Part shown: positions 42,114-57,603 of the stretch, piece after piece
How the letters are laid out: every line of letters begins with the position of its first letter
How positions within the stretch are numbered: the first letter of the stretch is position 1
Source of the DNA: Isoetes taiwanensis
Lineage: Eukaryota > Streptophyta > Lycopodiopsida > Isoetales > Isoetaceae
Assembly (NCBI GenBank): GCA_021234155.1
Contig: JAJEKV010000005.1
Span: 14,935,468 to 14,999,467 of the forward strand
Length of the DNA stretch: 64,000 nucleotides
Reading direction: 5' to 3'
Notes under the pieces: model-generated
Database searches by the model: none
What the model was told of the DNA's origin: nothing
What the model saw: the letters and a program-made list of their open reading frames with translations, nothing else
Made by a program: the position numbers and the translations under genes

Positions 42114-42860
42114 GTATTTCATGGCAACCATTCATTTGTTGGTGATTTATTATTGATGCCCATACGAAGATGCTTATAAGTGCTGATTTATGCCATCCGG
42201 TACCCAACTTAAGGAAACAATTGCATCTCACATTTCTAACTATAAGGGCAGATGTCTTTCAGAAACACTACATGAAAGTGAAACACTATATGAGAGTGAT
42301 TGTGCAGATGTTGCTTGAGTTCTGCTGGCGTCGAGAGCACGGGGCCGTCTGACAGAAGAAATGAAGACATGACTGTTGTCATGCGACGCCTTTTAACCAC
42401 ACAAAAGAAGAAGCACAAAAGAAGAAGCATGTACAACATTCTCCATCATGAAACCACTACAGATTTGCCCTGTTGACATGCCATGAATGGCGTGTGGATT
42501 GCCACTTCTGTAACGTGGAAGACAGAGAGGTGCAATTCAACATCCCAGAATGCTAAGTAGAATCCCTGGGGTAAACACAACAGAATGCAAGGTAAACTGC
42601 TGCAGTAAAAATGTCGACTGACATTCCTGAAAGGAAACGTGCCACGTAGCAGAGCATGATAGGCAGATGGGGATGAATTAATCCAATGATCATAAAAATA
42701 ATAGAGCAAATGGGGAAACGAAGAAAAAAGGGGAACCCGTCAGACTGCCCACTGACCTTCAGCAGTGGAGGAATGTACCACTGTGACGGTCATCTATGGC
42801 CTACACTTCACAAGGAAGAGTAGAACCGGCAATCGCGCTCAAGCCAGCAGGCTCCACTTC

Positions 42861-45800
42861 ATCGTCCGGGTTGTGAGATTTGTCTATGCATTTTTAGCAT
42901 AGTTCCTAGTACGAACTATAGAACAGATCCTGTTCAAGTATAGTCGTGCTCATGTATGCTCTGATGTTGTTTATATATTGATGGATGCCTGTGGGATATA
43001 CATTTTATGCTGTGCAAACCTTGCCGGATTCCTTCTAAGTCGCTGATTGAGCATCATCATAAACACAAATCACATCTTGCTATCAACCAAGACAGCGGCA
43101 GGACTATTCTGTAACAGGTCAAGTACGTTCTTTTGAAACCCCCTTTTTCTTTTCTTTATTTTTCCGTTTATGATCTGGCACTTCTCTGTGCAAATACCCT
43201 TTCTCACATGATCTGCTGCTCCTCTGTGCAAAATAACTATGCAACAATGATGAGCAATGCAGTGCAAGATATACCTGGATGAATAAGAGTAATATGAAGA
43301 AAGGATATTTATGAGAGGTTCTTTTGTTTGGCTTTAGGTGCATCAAGCATTGAAGCAAATGCTCACTCAATTTGATCTAGTAACTATTGACATGGAAATA
43401 GTTTCTAGGCTAGGATCAACGTCCCGAGATGATTGGTTACACCTTTGAGTAGCATATGAGATAAAGGTGCTGAGGCAAAATATATAATAAAAAGGGCAGG
43501 CGAGTTCATGTAATGACAACCTTGTGTGGCCTGTCTGGTTAGATGGGGGGATCTGTTACGTGCATCTCTCTGTGCCTAATTGGTGTCACTGTGCTTAACC
43601 AAAATGCAAGTAAGCTTTTGCTTTACTACATTTTGCAGCTATAAAATTGAGAAAAATTGTCATATTTTTGTTGAAGAATAATGATCAACCTTCGTGAGCA
43701 GGACTATTTACAGCAAAATATGTGGAATTGGTACAGACCAGTGACATGTGAGATATCGTACTGGCCATGCTGGCCTCAACTATTAAGTCTGCACTTGCAA
43801 CCAATAGGCTTAGTTGCATGAAGATTTTAGATAGCATTTATATTTGTATCATCCTATGTTGTTCAAGATTATTGAGATATTATGAAACTGCGGATATGCT
43901 TGAAATCCTTCCTTGACTGTAATTTTGACTGTCTTGAGCTATTTTTGGGGTGTTCTTGGGTTTTCAACGGCTTGTCACGTCTGCAAAAGTATCATGGTAT
44001 GGAAGAATGCAAAATTGGTCAAATGAATTTATCTGTTGGAGCTTATTCATAGCATAGTTGGTTGCCTCAAAGCATAAGATCTTTAATATCCTAATGTGGA
44101 CATACTATCTTCATTATCCTGAAGCATCATTCTTCTGTAAGATTGATTCTTCCATAAGATCTTGGAGTTGATCAACACGCAAACAGAATAGATACTGCTT
44201 AAAGATTCCATCAAGCTTCCAAATATCAGTTAACTTATGGAGTTTGGTCTACCATGGTAATAATAAAGGGAAGCAGTCATGCTTTGAAGTAAGTCCCTTT
44301 TATTTTCAGCACCCAAAATAATCAATTGTTTAGCTATGTTTAGGACCATGGCAAATTGCCATCATGCTTGCAAATTATGTTTGTTGGCATTCATGCTGGC
44401 CTCAAATATTTGTAAGTTTGCACTTGTAGCCAATATGCTTAGTGGCATGAAGATTTTAGATGACATTTTTATTTTCTTTGTTTGCATTTATTTTGGTTTA
44501 CACTTGGCTCAGATCTTCAGTATTGAGGTGATTTTTGCATGAGTCTATTGTTTATGCATGATCTTAAACATATTTGAGGGCAAAGAAGTGGGCCCATATT
44601 ATATGCCCGGAATTGGAGAATGTTTCCAGTTAAAATCATGGCGGTGGTAATTAATAGGAATTTTAACAACCAAATTATATGTCTGAGACTAAAGAGGCGT
44701 TACAGCATTGGGACATGCATATATGTTACAAATGCATTAAGTTGCTTCAGAGGTATTTAATATTTCTTTCTAGCTATATCATTTAGGCCCTCTTTTTAGA
44801 AGTTTCTCTTATCGGACATGCCTATTCAATAGTCTACAGTTGTAGCCTGTTCTAGAACCTTTTACGCATTTCTCAAGGCCATTAGGTGTTAGATCGTAAC
44901 ATCTGACTCTTTGTTAATGAGATTTGTTTAAGATACAAATGCTATTATCATGGGTTTGATTATTGTTTTGGATTTGTAAATACTTTCTCAATGTGAGATC
45001 TCATTTAAATTTTATGGAGCTTTAAGCCTAATACTCTTGCTCCATCTTGACAGGGTATTCGCTGAGTGCTCTACTAAAAACTCGTAGACATAATCTGGGT
45101 TCTGAATAATACGGTAAGTCCTAACTGTTGATTATCAGCTCTGATGTAGACAAGTTGGGGAGTAGACAAACTTCCATATGATATGACTTTGCAACTGTGA
45201 GTTTTCTTCAATTTAGAGGTTTTCCAATTCATGGGTAATATTTCTAGCTTGTGAAATATGTCCTTTGCGGGATAGAGTTTGAATCTCATTTATGTATTCC
45301 CGTGTATATTTCACACACTGCAATACTTGCAAGGAAATTCTTGCATTGAAACAATTGTAAAAAGAGGGCCTAGAAAGAGGGGAAATTAGACAATTAGGTT
45401 TGCCACAAAATCCCCTTCACGTTTTAACTCCAAAACAAAAAGCGGGTCTAAAGAAAATTCTTGGAGGACCTGGTTTTGTTGAAACTGTAAATGTTTTACC
45501 TTCTGCATGGAAATGCTTTCCAAGCTGAACCAAAGCATGATGCATGGGGCTAAAAGCTTATTCTGTTGGAGTGTTAATACACATCATTGAGGATTCAACA
45601 ATTTATTGGTTTGTTTTGTAACATATCCAAGGTTTAGATTATCTATGCAAATTATCTCAATTTGCTAGGTGTTTGCCTCTAGCTTTCTTACACTCTTGTG
45701 TCAAGTTTCTTATGTTTAATTTATGGATGTTCGAAGGTTTTGGCACTGTTGAAGCGTGCATAATATATGTACAACAACCTTCTATGTAGCATTAACATGC

Positions 45801-48800
45801 AAAATATATATGAGATCAGCAATATCTAACACGTTTTAAAGATTTACATTCGCATGAGTTTATTCCATCACCTATGACAAATTCACCCATGCATGTGTAT
45901 CATAAAAAGAATGGCTATTTCCAAATGATCTATTGGTCTTCAATAACGGGGGCTATCATTCAAGCAGTCTATTGATTTTCACACCTTGAATATGCCATTC
46001 TGTGAAATAAAAACTAGCAAAACTTTATAAACATTAAAAATATGCAAAAAAAAGTCTGTGTACCACTATTAATCCTTTCTTGTATACCATCTCTTCTATT
46101 ATGGAAATTTACAATTGCATAGTACCAGCTCTATATTTTCTATACGATATGCAATTGTTAAACTGGCACTTCAACAAAGGTGATGAGCACCATGTAGTTT
46201 TATAATGTAGGCTCTTATAACAACAATCAACAATCTGTAGCACAATCATATACACATATCGTCCGGGTTGTGAGATTTGTCTATGCATTTTTAGCATAGT
46301 TCCTAGTACGAACTATAGAACAGATCCTGTTCAAGTATAGTCGTGCTCATGTATGCTCTGATGTTGTTTATATATGTTCAAAGATTTATTGATGGATGCC
46401 TGTGGGATATAGATTTTATACTGTGCAGACCTTGCCGGATTCCTTCTAAGTCACTGATTGAGCATCATCACACATCTTGCTATCAACCAAGACAGCGGCA
46501 GGACTATTCTGTAGCAGGTCGGCATCAAGTATGTTAATTTTTTACCCCCTTTTTCTTTTCTTTATTTTTCCGTTTATGATTGGTACTTCTCTGTGCAAAT
46601 ACTCTTTCTCACATGATCTGCTGCTCCTCTGTGCAAAATAACCATGCAACAATGATGAGCAGTGCAGTGCAAGATATACCTGGATGAATAAGAGCCTAAC
46701 TGCTAATACAAAGGAAGGATTTTTTATGAGAGGTTCTTTTGTTTGGCTTTAGGTGCATCAAGCATTGAAGTAAATGCTCAATTTGACCTAGTAACTATTG
46801 ACATGGAAATAGTTTCTAGGCTAGGATCGACGTCCCGAGATGATTGGTTGCACCTTTGAGTAGCATATGAGATAAAGGTGTTGAGGCAAAATATATAATA
46901 AAAAGGGCAGACGAGTTCATGTAATATGACAACCTTGTGTGGCCTGTCTGGTTAGATGGGGGGATCTATTATGTGCATCTCTCTTGGTGTCACTGTGCTT
47001 AACCAAAATGCAAGTAAGCTTTTGCTTTACTACATTTTGCAGCTATAAAATTGAGATAAATTGTCATATTTTTGTTGAAGAATAATGATCAATCTTTGTG
47101 AGTAGAACTATTTGGAGCAAAATATGTGGAATTGGTACATATCAGTGACAGGTTCAACATCAATTTATGATTAAGGCATCTGCACTCAACATATGGCGTC
47201 CTACTATTAAGTCTGCACTTGCAACCAATAGGTTTAGTTGCATGAAGATTTTAGATAGCATTTTTATTTGTATCATACTCTGTTGTTCAAGATTGTTGAG
47301 ATATTATGAAACTGCGCATATGCTTGAAATCCTCCCCTTACTGTAATTTTGACTGTCTTGAGCTATTTTTGGGGTGTTCTTGGGTTGTCAACGGCTTGCC
47401 ATGTCTGCAAAACGTGGTATGGAAGAATGCAAAATTGGCCAAATGAATTTATCTGTTGGAGCTTATTCTTAGCATAGTTGGTTTGCCTCAAGGCATAAGA
47501 TCTTTAATATCCTAATGTGGACATACTATCTTCATTATCCTGGAAGCATCATTCTTCTGTAAGATTGATTCTTCCATAAGATCTTGGAGTTGATCAACAA
47601 AAACAGAATAGATCTGCTTAAAGATTCCATCAAGCTTCCAAATATCAGTTAACTTATGGAGTTTGGTCTACCATGGTAATAATAAAGGGAAGCAGTCATG
47701 CTTTGAAGTAAGTCCCTTTTATTTTCAGCACCCAAAATAATCAATTGTTTAGCTATGTTTAGGACCATGGCAAATTGCCATCATGCTTGCAAATTATGTT
47801 TGTTGGCATTCATGCTGGCCTCAAATATTTGTAAGTTTGCACTTGTAGCCAATATGCTTAGTGGCATGAAGATTTTAGATGACATTTTTATTTTCTTTGT
47901 TTGCATTTATTTTGGTTTACACTTGGCTCGAGATCTTGAGTATTGAGGTGATTTTTGCATGAGTCTATTGTTTATGCATGATCTTAAACATATTTGAGGG
48001 CAAAGAAGTGGGCCCATATTATATGCCCGGAATTGGAGAATGTTTCCAGTTAAAATCATGGCGGTGGTAATTAATAGGAATTTTAACAACCAAATTATAT
48101 GTCTGAGACTAAAGAGGCGTTACAGCATTGAGACATGCATATATGTTACAAATGCATTAAGTTGCTTCAGAGGTATTTAATATTTCTTTCTAGCTATATC
48201 ATTTAGGCCCTCTTTTTAGAAGTTTCTCTTATCGGACATGCCTATTCAATAGTCTACAGTTGTAGCCTGTTCTAGAACCTTTTACGCATTTCTCAAGGCC
48301 ATTAGGTGTTAGATCGTAACATCTGACTCTTTGTTAATGAGATTTGTTTAAGATACAAATGCTATTATCATGGGTTTGATTATTGTTTTGGATTTGTAAA
48401 TACTTTCTCAATGTGAGATCTCATTTAAATTTTATGGAGCTTTAAGCCTAATACTCTTGCTCCATCTTGACGGGGTATTAAGCTTGAGTGCTCTACTAAA
48501 ACTTCGTAGACATAATCTGGGTTCTGAATAATCTGGTTAAGTCCTAACTGTTGATTATCAGCTCGATGTAGACAAGTTGGGGAGTAGACAAACTTCCATA
48601 TGATATGACTTTGCAACTGTGAGTTTTCTTCAATTTAGAGGTTTTCCAATTCATGGGTAATATTTCTAGCTTGTGAAATATGTCCTTTGCGGGATAGAGT
48701 TTGAATCTCATTTATGTATTCCCGTGTATATTTCACTTTACCAATACTTGCAAGGAAATTCTTGCATTGAAACAATTGTAAAAAGAGGGCCTAGAAAGAG

Positions 48801-51800
48801 GGAAATTAGACAATTAGGTTTGCCACAAAATCCCTTCACGTTTTAACTCCAAAAACAAAAGCGGGTCTAAAGAAAATTCTTGGAGGACTGGTTTTGTTGA
48901 AAACTGTAAATGTTTTTACCTTACGCATGGAAATGCTTTCCAAGCTGAATTCAGCATGATGCATGGGGCTAAAAGCTTATTCTGTTGGAGTGTTAATACA
49001 CATCATTGAGGATTCAACAATTTATTGGTTTGTTTTGTAACATATCAAAGGTTTAGATTATCTATGCAAATTATCTCAATTTGCTAGGTGTTTACCTCTA
49101 GCTTTCTTACACTCTTGTGTCAAGTTTCTTATGTTTAATTTATGGATGTTCGAAGGTTTTGGCACTGTGAAGCGTGCATAATATATGTACAACAACCTTT
49201 CTATGTAGCATTAACATGCAAAATATATATGAGATCAGCAATATCTAACACGTTTTAAAGATTTACATTCGCATGAGTTTATTCCATCACCTATGACAAA
49301 TTCACCCATGCATGTGTATCATAAAAAGAATGGCTATTTCAAATGATCTATTGGTCTTCAATAAGGGGCTATCATTCAAAGCAGTCTATTGATTTTCACA
49401 CCTTGAATATGCCATTCATGAAATAAAAACTAGCAAAACTTTATAAACATTAAAATATGCAAAAAAAAGTCCCGTGTACCACTATTAATCCTTTCTTGTA
49501 TACCATCTCTTCTATTATGGAAATTTACAATTGCATAGTACCAGCTCTATATTTTCTATAATGATATGCAATTGTTAAAGCGGCACTTCAACAAAGGTGA
49601 TGAGCACCATGTAGTTTTATAATGTAGGCTCTTATAACAACAATCAACAATCAGTAGCACAATCATATACACATATCGTAGGGTTGTGAGATTTGTCTAT
49701 GCATTTTAGCATAGTTCCTAGTACCGAACTATAGAGCAGATCCTGTTCAAGTATAGTCGTGCTCATGTATGCTCGATGTTGTTTATATATGTTCAAAGAT
49801 TTATTGATGGATGCCTGTGGGATATAGATTTTATCTTGTGCAGACCTTGCGGATTCCTTCTAAGTCACCGATTGAGCATCATCACACATCTTGCTATCAA
49901 CCAAGGCGGTGGCGGGGACTATTCGTAGCAGGTCGGCATCAAGTATGTTAATTTTTACCCCTTTTTCTTTTCTTTATTTTTCCGTTTATGATTGGTACTT
50001 CTCATTACCAAATACTCTTTCTCACATGATCTGCTGCTCCTCTGTGCAAAATAACCATGCAACAATGATGAGCAGTGCGTGGTAAGATATACCGGATGAA
50101 TAAGAGCCTAACTGCTAATACAAAGGAAGGATTTTTTATGAGAGGTTCTTTTGTTTGGCTTTAGGTGCATCAAGCATTGAAGTAAATGCTCAATTTGACC
50201 TAGTAACTATTGACATGGAAATAGTTTCTAGGCTAGGATCGGCGATCAGAGATGATTGGTTACACCTTTGAGTAGCATATGAGATAAAGGTCTTTGAGGC
50301 AAAATATATAATAAAAGGGGGAGACGAGTTCATGTAATGACAACCTTGTGTGGCTGTCTGGTTAGATGGGGGATCTATTACGTGCATCTCTCTTGTGCCT
50401 ATTTGGGTGTCATTGTGCTTAACCAAAATGCAAGTAAGCTTTTGCTTTACTACATTTTGCAGCTATAAAGTTGAGATAAATTGTCATATTTTTGTTGAAG
50501 AATAATGATCAATCTTTGTGAGTAGAACTATTTGGAGCAAAATATGTGGAATTGGTACAGATCAGTGACAGGTTCAACATCAATTTATGATTAAGGCATC
50601 TGCACTCAACATATGGGCGTCCCCGCCATGTTGGCCTCAACTATTAAGTCTGCACTTGCAACCAATAGGCTTAGTTGCATGAAGATTTTAGATAGCATTT
50701 TTATTAATATCATACTCTGTTGTTCAAGATTATTGAGATATTATGAAACTGCGCATATGCTTGAAATCCTTCCCTTCACTGTAATTTTGACTGTCTTGAG
50801 CTATTTTTGGGGTGTTCTTGGGTTGTCAACGGCTTGCCATGTCCGCAAAACGTGGTATGGAATAATGCAAAATTGGTCAAATGAATTTATCTGTTTGGAG
50901 CTTATTCATAGCATAGTTGGTTGCCTCAAGGCGCATAAGATCTTTAATATCCTAATGTGGACATACTATCTTCATTATCCAAGCATCATTCTTACAGAAG
51001 ATTGATTCTTCCATAAGATCTTGGAGTTGATCAACACATAAATGGAATAGATATGCTTTTAAAGATTCCATCAAGCTTCCAAATATCAGTTAACTTATGG
51101 AGTTTGGTCTACCATGGTAATAATAAAGGGAAGCAGTCATGCTTTGAAGTAAGTCCCTTTTATTTTCGGCACCCAAAATAATCAATTGTTTAGCTATGTT
51201 TAGGACCATGGCAAATTGCCATCATGCTTGCAAATTATGTTTGTTGGCATTCATCTTTGGCCTCAAATATTTGTAAGTTTGCACTTGTAGCCAATATGCT
51301 TAGTGGCATGAAGATTTTAGATGACATTTTTTATTTTCTTTGTTTGCATTTATTTTGGTTTACACTTGGCTCAGATCTTCAGTATTGAGGTGATTTTTGC
51401 ATGAGTCTATTGTTTATGCATGATCTTAAACATATTTGAGGGCAAAAGAAGTGGGCCCATATTATATGCCGGAATTGGAGAATGTTTCGGTTAAAATCAT
51501 GGCGGTGGTAATTAATAGGAATTTTAACAACCAAATTATATGTCCGAGACTAAAGAGGCGTTAAGACATTGAGACATGCATATATGTTACAAATGCATTA
51601 AGTTGCTTAGAGGTATTTAATATTTCTTTCTAGCTATATCATTTAGGCCCTCTTTTAGAAGTTTCTCTTATCGGACATGCCTATTCAATAGTCTGATTGT
51701 AGCCTGGTTCTAGAACCTTTACGCATTTCTCAAGGCCATTAGGTGTTAGATCGTAACATCTCGACTCTTTGTTAATGAGATTTGTTTAAGATACAAATGC

Positions 51801-54800
51801 TATTATCATGGGTTTGATTATTGTTTTGGATTTGTAAATACTTTCTCAATGTGAGATCTCATTTAAATTTTATGGAGCTTTAAGCCCTAATACTCTTGCT
51901 CCATCTTGACGGGGGTATTCGCTTGAGTGCTCTACTAAAAACTCGTAGACATAATGGTTCGGGTTAGAATATCTGGTAAGTCCTAACCTGATTATCAGCT
52001 CGATGTAGACAAGTTGGGGAGTAGACAAACTTCCATATGATATGACTTTGCAAGCTGGAGTTTTCTTCAATTTAGAGGTTTTCCAATTCATGGGTAATAT
52101 TTCTAGCTTGTGAAATATGTCCTTTCTTGGGATAGAGTTTGAATCTCATTTATGTATTCCGTGTATATTTCACACACTGCAATACTTGCAAGGAAATTCT
52201 TGCATTGAAACAATTGTAAAAAGGGCCTAGAAAGAGGGAAATTAGACAATTAGGTTTGCCACAAAAATCCCCTTCACGTTTTAACTCCAAAACAAAAAGC
52301 GGGTCTAAAGAAAATTCTTGGAGGACCTGGTTTTGTTGAAGCTCATAAATGTTTTTACCTTCCGCATGGAAATGCTTTCCAAGCTGAATTCAGCATGATG
52401 CATGGGGCTAAAAGCTTATTCATTTGGAGTGTTAAACACACATCATTGAGGATTCAACAATTTATTGGTTTGTTTTGTAACATATCAAGGTTTAGATTAT
52501 CTATGCAAATTATCTCAATTTGCTAGGTGTTTGCCTCTAGCTTTCTTACACTCTTGTGTCAAGTTTCTTATGTTTAATTTATGGATGTTGAAGGTTTAAA
52601 GCTTTGAAGCGTGCATAATATATGTACAACAACCTTCTATGTAGCATTAACATGCAAAATATATATGAGATCGGCAATATCTAACACGTTTTAAAGATTT
52701 ACATTCGCATGAGTTTATTCCATCACCTACATGACAAATTCACCCATGCATGTGTATCATAAAAGAATGGCTATTTCAAATGATCTATTGGTCTTCAATA
52801 GCGGGGCTATCATTCAAGCGGTCTATTGATTTTCACACCTTGAATATGCCATTACGTGAGAAATAAAAACTAGCAAAACTTTATAAACATTAAAAATATG
52901 CAAAAAAGTCTGTGGTACCACTATTAATCCTTTCTTGTATACCATCTCTTCTATTATGGAAATTTTACAATTGCATAGTACCGGCTCTATATTTTCTATC
53001 GATATATGCAATTGCAACTGCACTTCAACAAAGGTGATGAGCACCATGTAGTTTTATAATGTAGGCTCTTATAACAACAATCAACAATGCGTAGCACAAT
53101 CATATACACATATCGTCCGGGTTGTGAGATTTGTCTATGCATTTTTAGCATAGTTCCTAGTACGAACTATAGAACATGATCCTGTTCAAGTATAGTCGTG
53201 CTCATGTATGCTCTGATGTTGTTTATATATGTTCAAAGATTTATTGATGGATGCACGTGGGATATAGATTTTTATCTTGTGTACAGACCTTTGGGATTCC
53301 TTCTAAGTCACTGATTGAGCATCATCACACATCTTGCTATCAACCAAGGCGTGGCAGGACTATTCATAGCAGAAAGGTGCATCAAGTATGTTAATTTTTA
53401 CCCCTTTTTCTTTTGTTTTTATTTTTCCGATTGGTACTGGTACGTGCAAATACTCTTTCTCATGATTGCTCTCCCACATGCAAAATAACCATGCAACAAT
53501 GATGATGGTCAAAAGCAAGATATACTGGATGAATAAGAGCCTCAATTTGCTAATACAAAGGAAGGATTTTTTATGAAGGTTCTTTTGTTTTGGCTTTAGG
53601 TGCATCAAGCATTGAAGTAAATGCTCAATTTGACCTAGTAACTATTGACATGGAAATAGTTTCTAGGCTAGGATCAACGTCCCGAGATGATTGGTTTCAC
53701 CTTTGAGTAGCATATGAGATAAAGGTCTTTGAGGCAAAATATATAATAAAAAAGGGCGGCCCAGTGAGATGTTGAATGACAACCTTGTGTGGCTGTCATC
53801 ATATCTTAGGGGGATCTATTACGCGGCATCTCTTGTGCCTCTTTTGGTGTCATCATGTTTAACCAAAATGCAAGTAAGCTTTTGTATTACTACATTTTAC
53901 GAAACACCTATAAAGTTGAGATAAATTGTCATATTTTTTTGTTGAAGAATAATGATCAATCTTTGTGAGTAGAACTATTTGGAGCAAAATATGTGGAATA
54001 AGCCAATTGGATCGGTGACGGGTTCAACATCAATTTATGATTAAGGCATACTCAACATATATTCCGGGCCATGTTGGCCTCAACTAATAAGAATGTACTT
54101 GCAACCAATAGGCTTAGTTGCATGAAGATTTTTAGATAGCATTTTATTAATATCATCTACATTGTTCAAGATTATTGAGATATTATGAAGCGCGATATGC
54201 TTGAAAATCCTTCCCTTCCCTTACCGTAATTTTGATGGGTCTTGAGCTATTTTTTGGGGTGTTCTTGGGTTGTCAGCGGCTTGCCATGTCTGCAAAACGT
54301 GGTATGGAATAATGCAAAATTGGTCAAATGAATTTATCTGTTGGAGCTTATTCATAGCATAGTTGGTTGCCTCAAATTCCATAAGATCTTTAATATCCTT
54401 TTGTGGACATACTATCTTCATTATCTGAAGCATCATTCTTCCGTTCTTGGTGCAAGATTGATTCTTCCATAAGATCTTAAGAGTTGATCAACATAAGCAA
54501 GAATAGATGCAAGCTACAAAAGATTCCATCAAGCTTCCAAATATCGGTTAACTTATGGAGTTTGGTCTACCATGGTAATAATAAAGGGGAAACTTGATCA
54601 TGCTTTGAAGTAAGTCCCTTTTATTTTCCAAGCACCCAAAATAATCAATTGTTTAGCTATGTTTTGGACCATGGCAAATTGCCATCATGCTTACCAAATT
54701 ATGTTTTTTGGCATTCATTTGGCCTCAAATATTTGTAAGTTTGCACTTGTAGCCAATATGCTTAGTGGCATGAAGATTTTAGATGACATTTTATTTTCTT

Positions 54801-56567
54801 TGTTTGCATTTATTTTGGTTTACACTTGGCTCGGGATCTTCAGTATTGAGGTGATTTTTGCATGAGTCTATTGTTTATGCATGATCTTAAACATATTTGA
54901 GGGCAAAAGTGGGCTTCCATATTATATGCGGGAATTGGAGAATGTTTCGATTAAAATCATGATTGGTAATTAATAGGAATTTTAACAACCAAATTATATG
55001 TACGAGACTAAAGAGGCGTTCTGACATTGAGACATGCATATATGTTACAAATGCATTTCTTTGTTCAGTGTATTTAATATTTCTTTCTAGCTATATCATT
55101 TAGGCCCTCTTTTTAGAAGTTTCTCTTATCGGACATGCCTATTCAATAGTCTCTGATTGTAGCTTTGTTCTAGAACCTTTTACGCATTTCTCAAAGGCCA
55201 TTTAGGTGTTAGATCGTAACATCGACTCTTTGTTAATGAGATTTGTTCCCTAAGATACAAATGCTATTATCATGGGTTTGATTATTGTTTTGGATTTGTA
55301 AATACTTTCTCAATGTGAGATCTCATTTAAATTTTATGGAGCTTTAAGCCTAATACTCTTGCTCCATCTTGGATTCGGTTTGAGTGCTCTACTAAAACTT
55401 CGTGAGACATAATCGGGTTTGAATAATACGGTAAGTCCCTTCCAATGATTATCGGCTCTGATGTAGACAAGTTGGGGAGTAGACAAACTTCCATATGATA
55501 TGACTTTTTGCAACTGTGAGTTTTCTTCAATTTAGAGGTTTTCCAATTCATGGGTAATATTTCTAGCTTGTGAAATATGTCGCTGCGGGATAGAGTTTGA
55601 ATCTCATTTATGTATTCCCGTGTATATTTCACCTTTGCAATACTTGCACGGAAATTCTTGCATTGAAACAATTGTAAAAGAGGGCCTAGAAAGAGGGAAA
55701 TTAGACAATTAGGGTTTGCCCAAAAATCCCCTTCACGTTTTAACTCCAAAACAAAAGCGGGTCCAAAAGAAAATTCTTGGAGGACTCGGGTTTTGTTGAA
55801 ACTTAAAAAATATTTTTACCTTGCATGGAAATGCTTTCAAAATTTGAATTCAAAGATGATGCATGGGGCTAAAAGCTTATTACGTTGGAGTGTTAATACA
55901 CATCATTGAGGATTCAACAATTTATTGGTTTGTTTTGTAACATATCCAAGGTTTAGATTATCTATGCAAATTATCTCAATTTGCTAGGTGTTTTACCTCT
56001 AGCTTTCTTACACTCTTGTGTCAAGTTTCTTATGTTTAATTTATGGATGTTGAAGGGTTTTGGCAGCGCGTGCATAATATATAACAACCTTCTATGTAGC
56101 ATTAACATACAAAATATATATGAGATCAACAATATCTAACACGTTTTAAAGATTTTACATTCGTATGAGTTTATTCCATCACCTATGACAAATTCACCCC
56201 ATGCATGTGTATCATAAAAGAATGGCTATTTCAAATGATCTATTGGTCTTCAATAATGGGGCTATCATTCAAATTGGGTCTATTGATTTTCACACCTTGA
56301 ATATGCCATACAGTGAAATAAAAAACTAGCAAAACTTTATAAACATTAAAATATGCAAAAAATTGCGTGTACCACTATTTAATCCTTTCTTGTATGCCAT
56401 CTCTTCTATTATGGAAATTTACAATTGCATAGTACCCGACTCTATATTTTCTATCGATATGCAATTGTTAAGCGGCACTTCAACAAAAGGTGATGAGCAC
56501 CATGTAGTTTTATAATGTAGGCTCTTATAACAACAATCAACAATGCGAAGCACAATCATATACACAT
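42861..56567 (+). repeat. Tandem array of four 3.4-kb units
   Basis: Units start at 42861, 46258, 49675 and 53112 with atcgtccgggttgtgag and end with caatcatatacacat; lengths are 3397, 3417, 3437 and 3456. Units 1 and 2 are nearly identical apart from a 14-bp gap in unit 1 (gttcaaagatttat, near 42980). Units 3 and 4 differ from them mainly at CAG, CTG and CCG sites. No unit holds a conserved reading frame: the 68-codon frame MFRTMANCHHACKLCLLAFM in units 1 and 2 is lost in unit 3. No recognised domain, LTR or TIR is present. It may be a duplicated intergenic or intronic segment rather than a satellite. Confidence 0.95.
43766..44475 (+). repeat. Sub-repeat inside each 3.4-kb unit
   Basis: About 80 bases at 43766 (catgctggcctcaac, tgcacttgcaaccaatag, gcatgaagattttagatag) recur diverged at 44392 (catgctggcctcaaa, tgcacttgtagccaatat, gcatgaagattttagatga). 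The spacing is about 626 bases. The same pair is seen in the later units, so it predates the array. Confidence 0.8.
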
Positions 56568-57520
56568 ATTGGATTCGATGATTCCAATACTCACCTTGAA
56601 CAACATCAAATTCCAATCCGCTCTTCAGTACAAGGACATGAACTTCCTTTGCTTCTATATTAGTTGCCCAATCCCCACAAGCATCAAGAAGATAGAGGAA
56701 TGTTACCTTATTGGATACACACTCATAAATTGCATTTTAGCAAACACGATCAGAGCCTTCCTACAGTGACTACAAAAAACAAGTGCACTAATCATACAAG
56801 ACCATGAGATCTTGTCAAGCTCCATAGTACCTTGGCATCAAATTCATATCAGCTAAAGGATGGGTCAATTCTAGAAAACGCTCAGCCTAAAAAGTATGTT
56901 TAAAATAAAAAAAATCATGCCTAAGGTGAAAAATCAATTGTCTAACCAAAAGAAATTAAAAGCAAAACAATTTGATGCCCAAAAGCCAAAAACCTTAGGT
57001 CATATTCATATGGAAAAATACAAAAATATTTTCACCGTAGAAAGAACAATCGATAATAATGGTCATTAGATCATGAGATATCTCATTACATTATGAGTTG
57101 AAATAGATGACTATAATGCGTAACTCCTCCTATCAACCAAAACAATTTGTAAAGGTATTCTAATTCATTCATCCTCTTGACATATGATGACATTCGAATC
57201 GCTATCTTTGAAGTTGGTCGTCTGGCCCGCATGAGATGTTGAGCCACAGCTCGATCGGAGGTTGGGATCATATCTTCAAGAGATTATGGATCATGACAAA
57301 TCAATTTCGATCTTTGGGCACTTACGATACATGTATATATCTGTCCCCCATAATATATTTGTCTTTGTATTTGTACATTTTGACAAAGAAACACATTCTG
57401 TGGTTTTCCCCAAATAACCCTTGTTCGGGGAGGGGTTTTTAACTGGGCCGGTAATAACTTGTTGCACCTCTGTTTGGGTCCCATAGGCCAATTGGTATCC
57501 GTGGACAATAAAAAAACTCT

Positions 57521-57575
57521 ATTCTATTCTATTCTATTCTATTCTATTCTATTCTATTCTATTCTATTCTATTCT
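57521..57575 (+). repeat. (ATTCT)11 microsatellite
   Basis: Eleven ATTCT units follow tatccgtggacaataaaaaa, the 3' end of a non-LTR element. It is the copy-B counterpart of the longer ATTCG/ATTCT run at 25239. Confidence 0.95.
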
Positions 57576-57603
57576 GTAATGTACATGCATTGGCTCTTAT
57601 TAG

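Noticed and set aside
43000-56500. Short frames repeated in each 3.4-kb unit as conserved genes
   Set aside because: Frames are not preserved between units, and differences do not favour silent positions.
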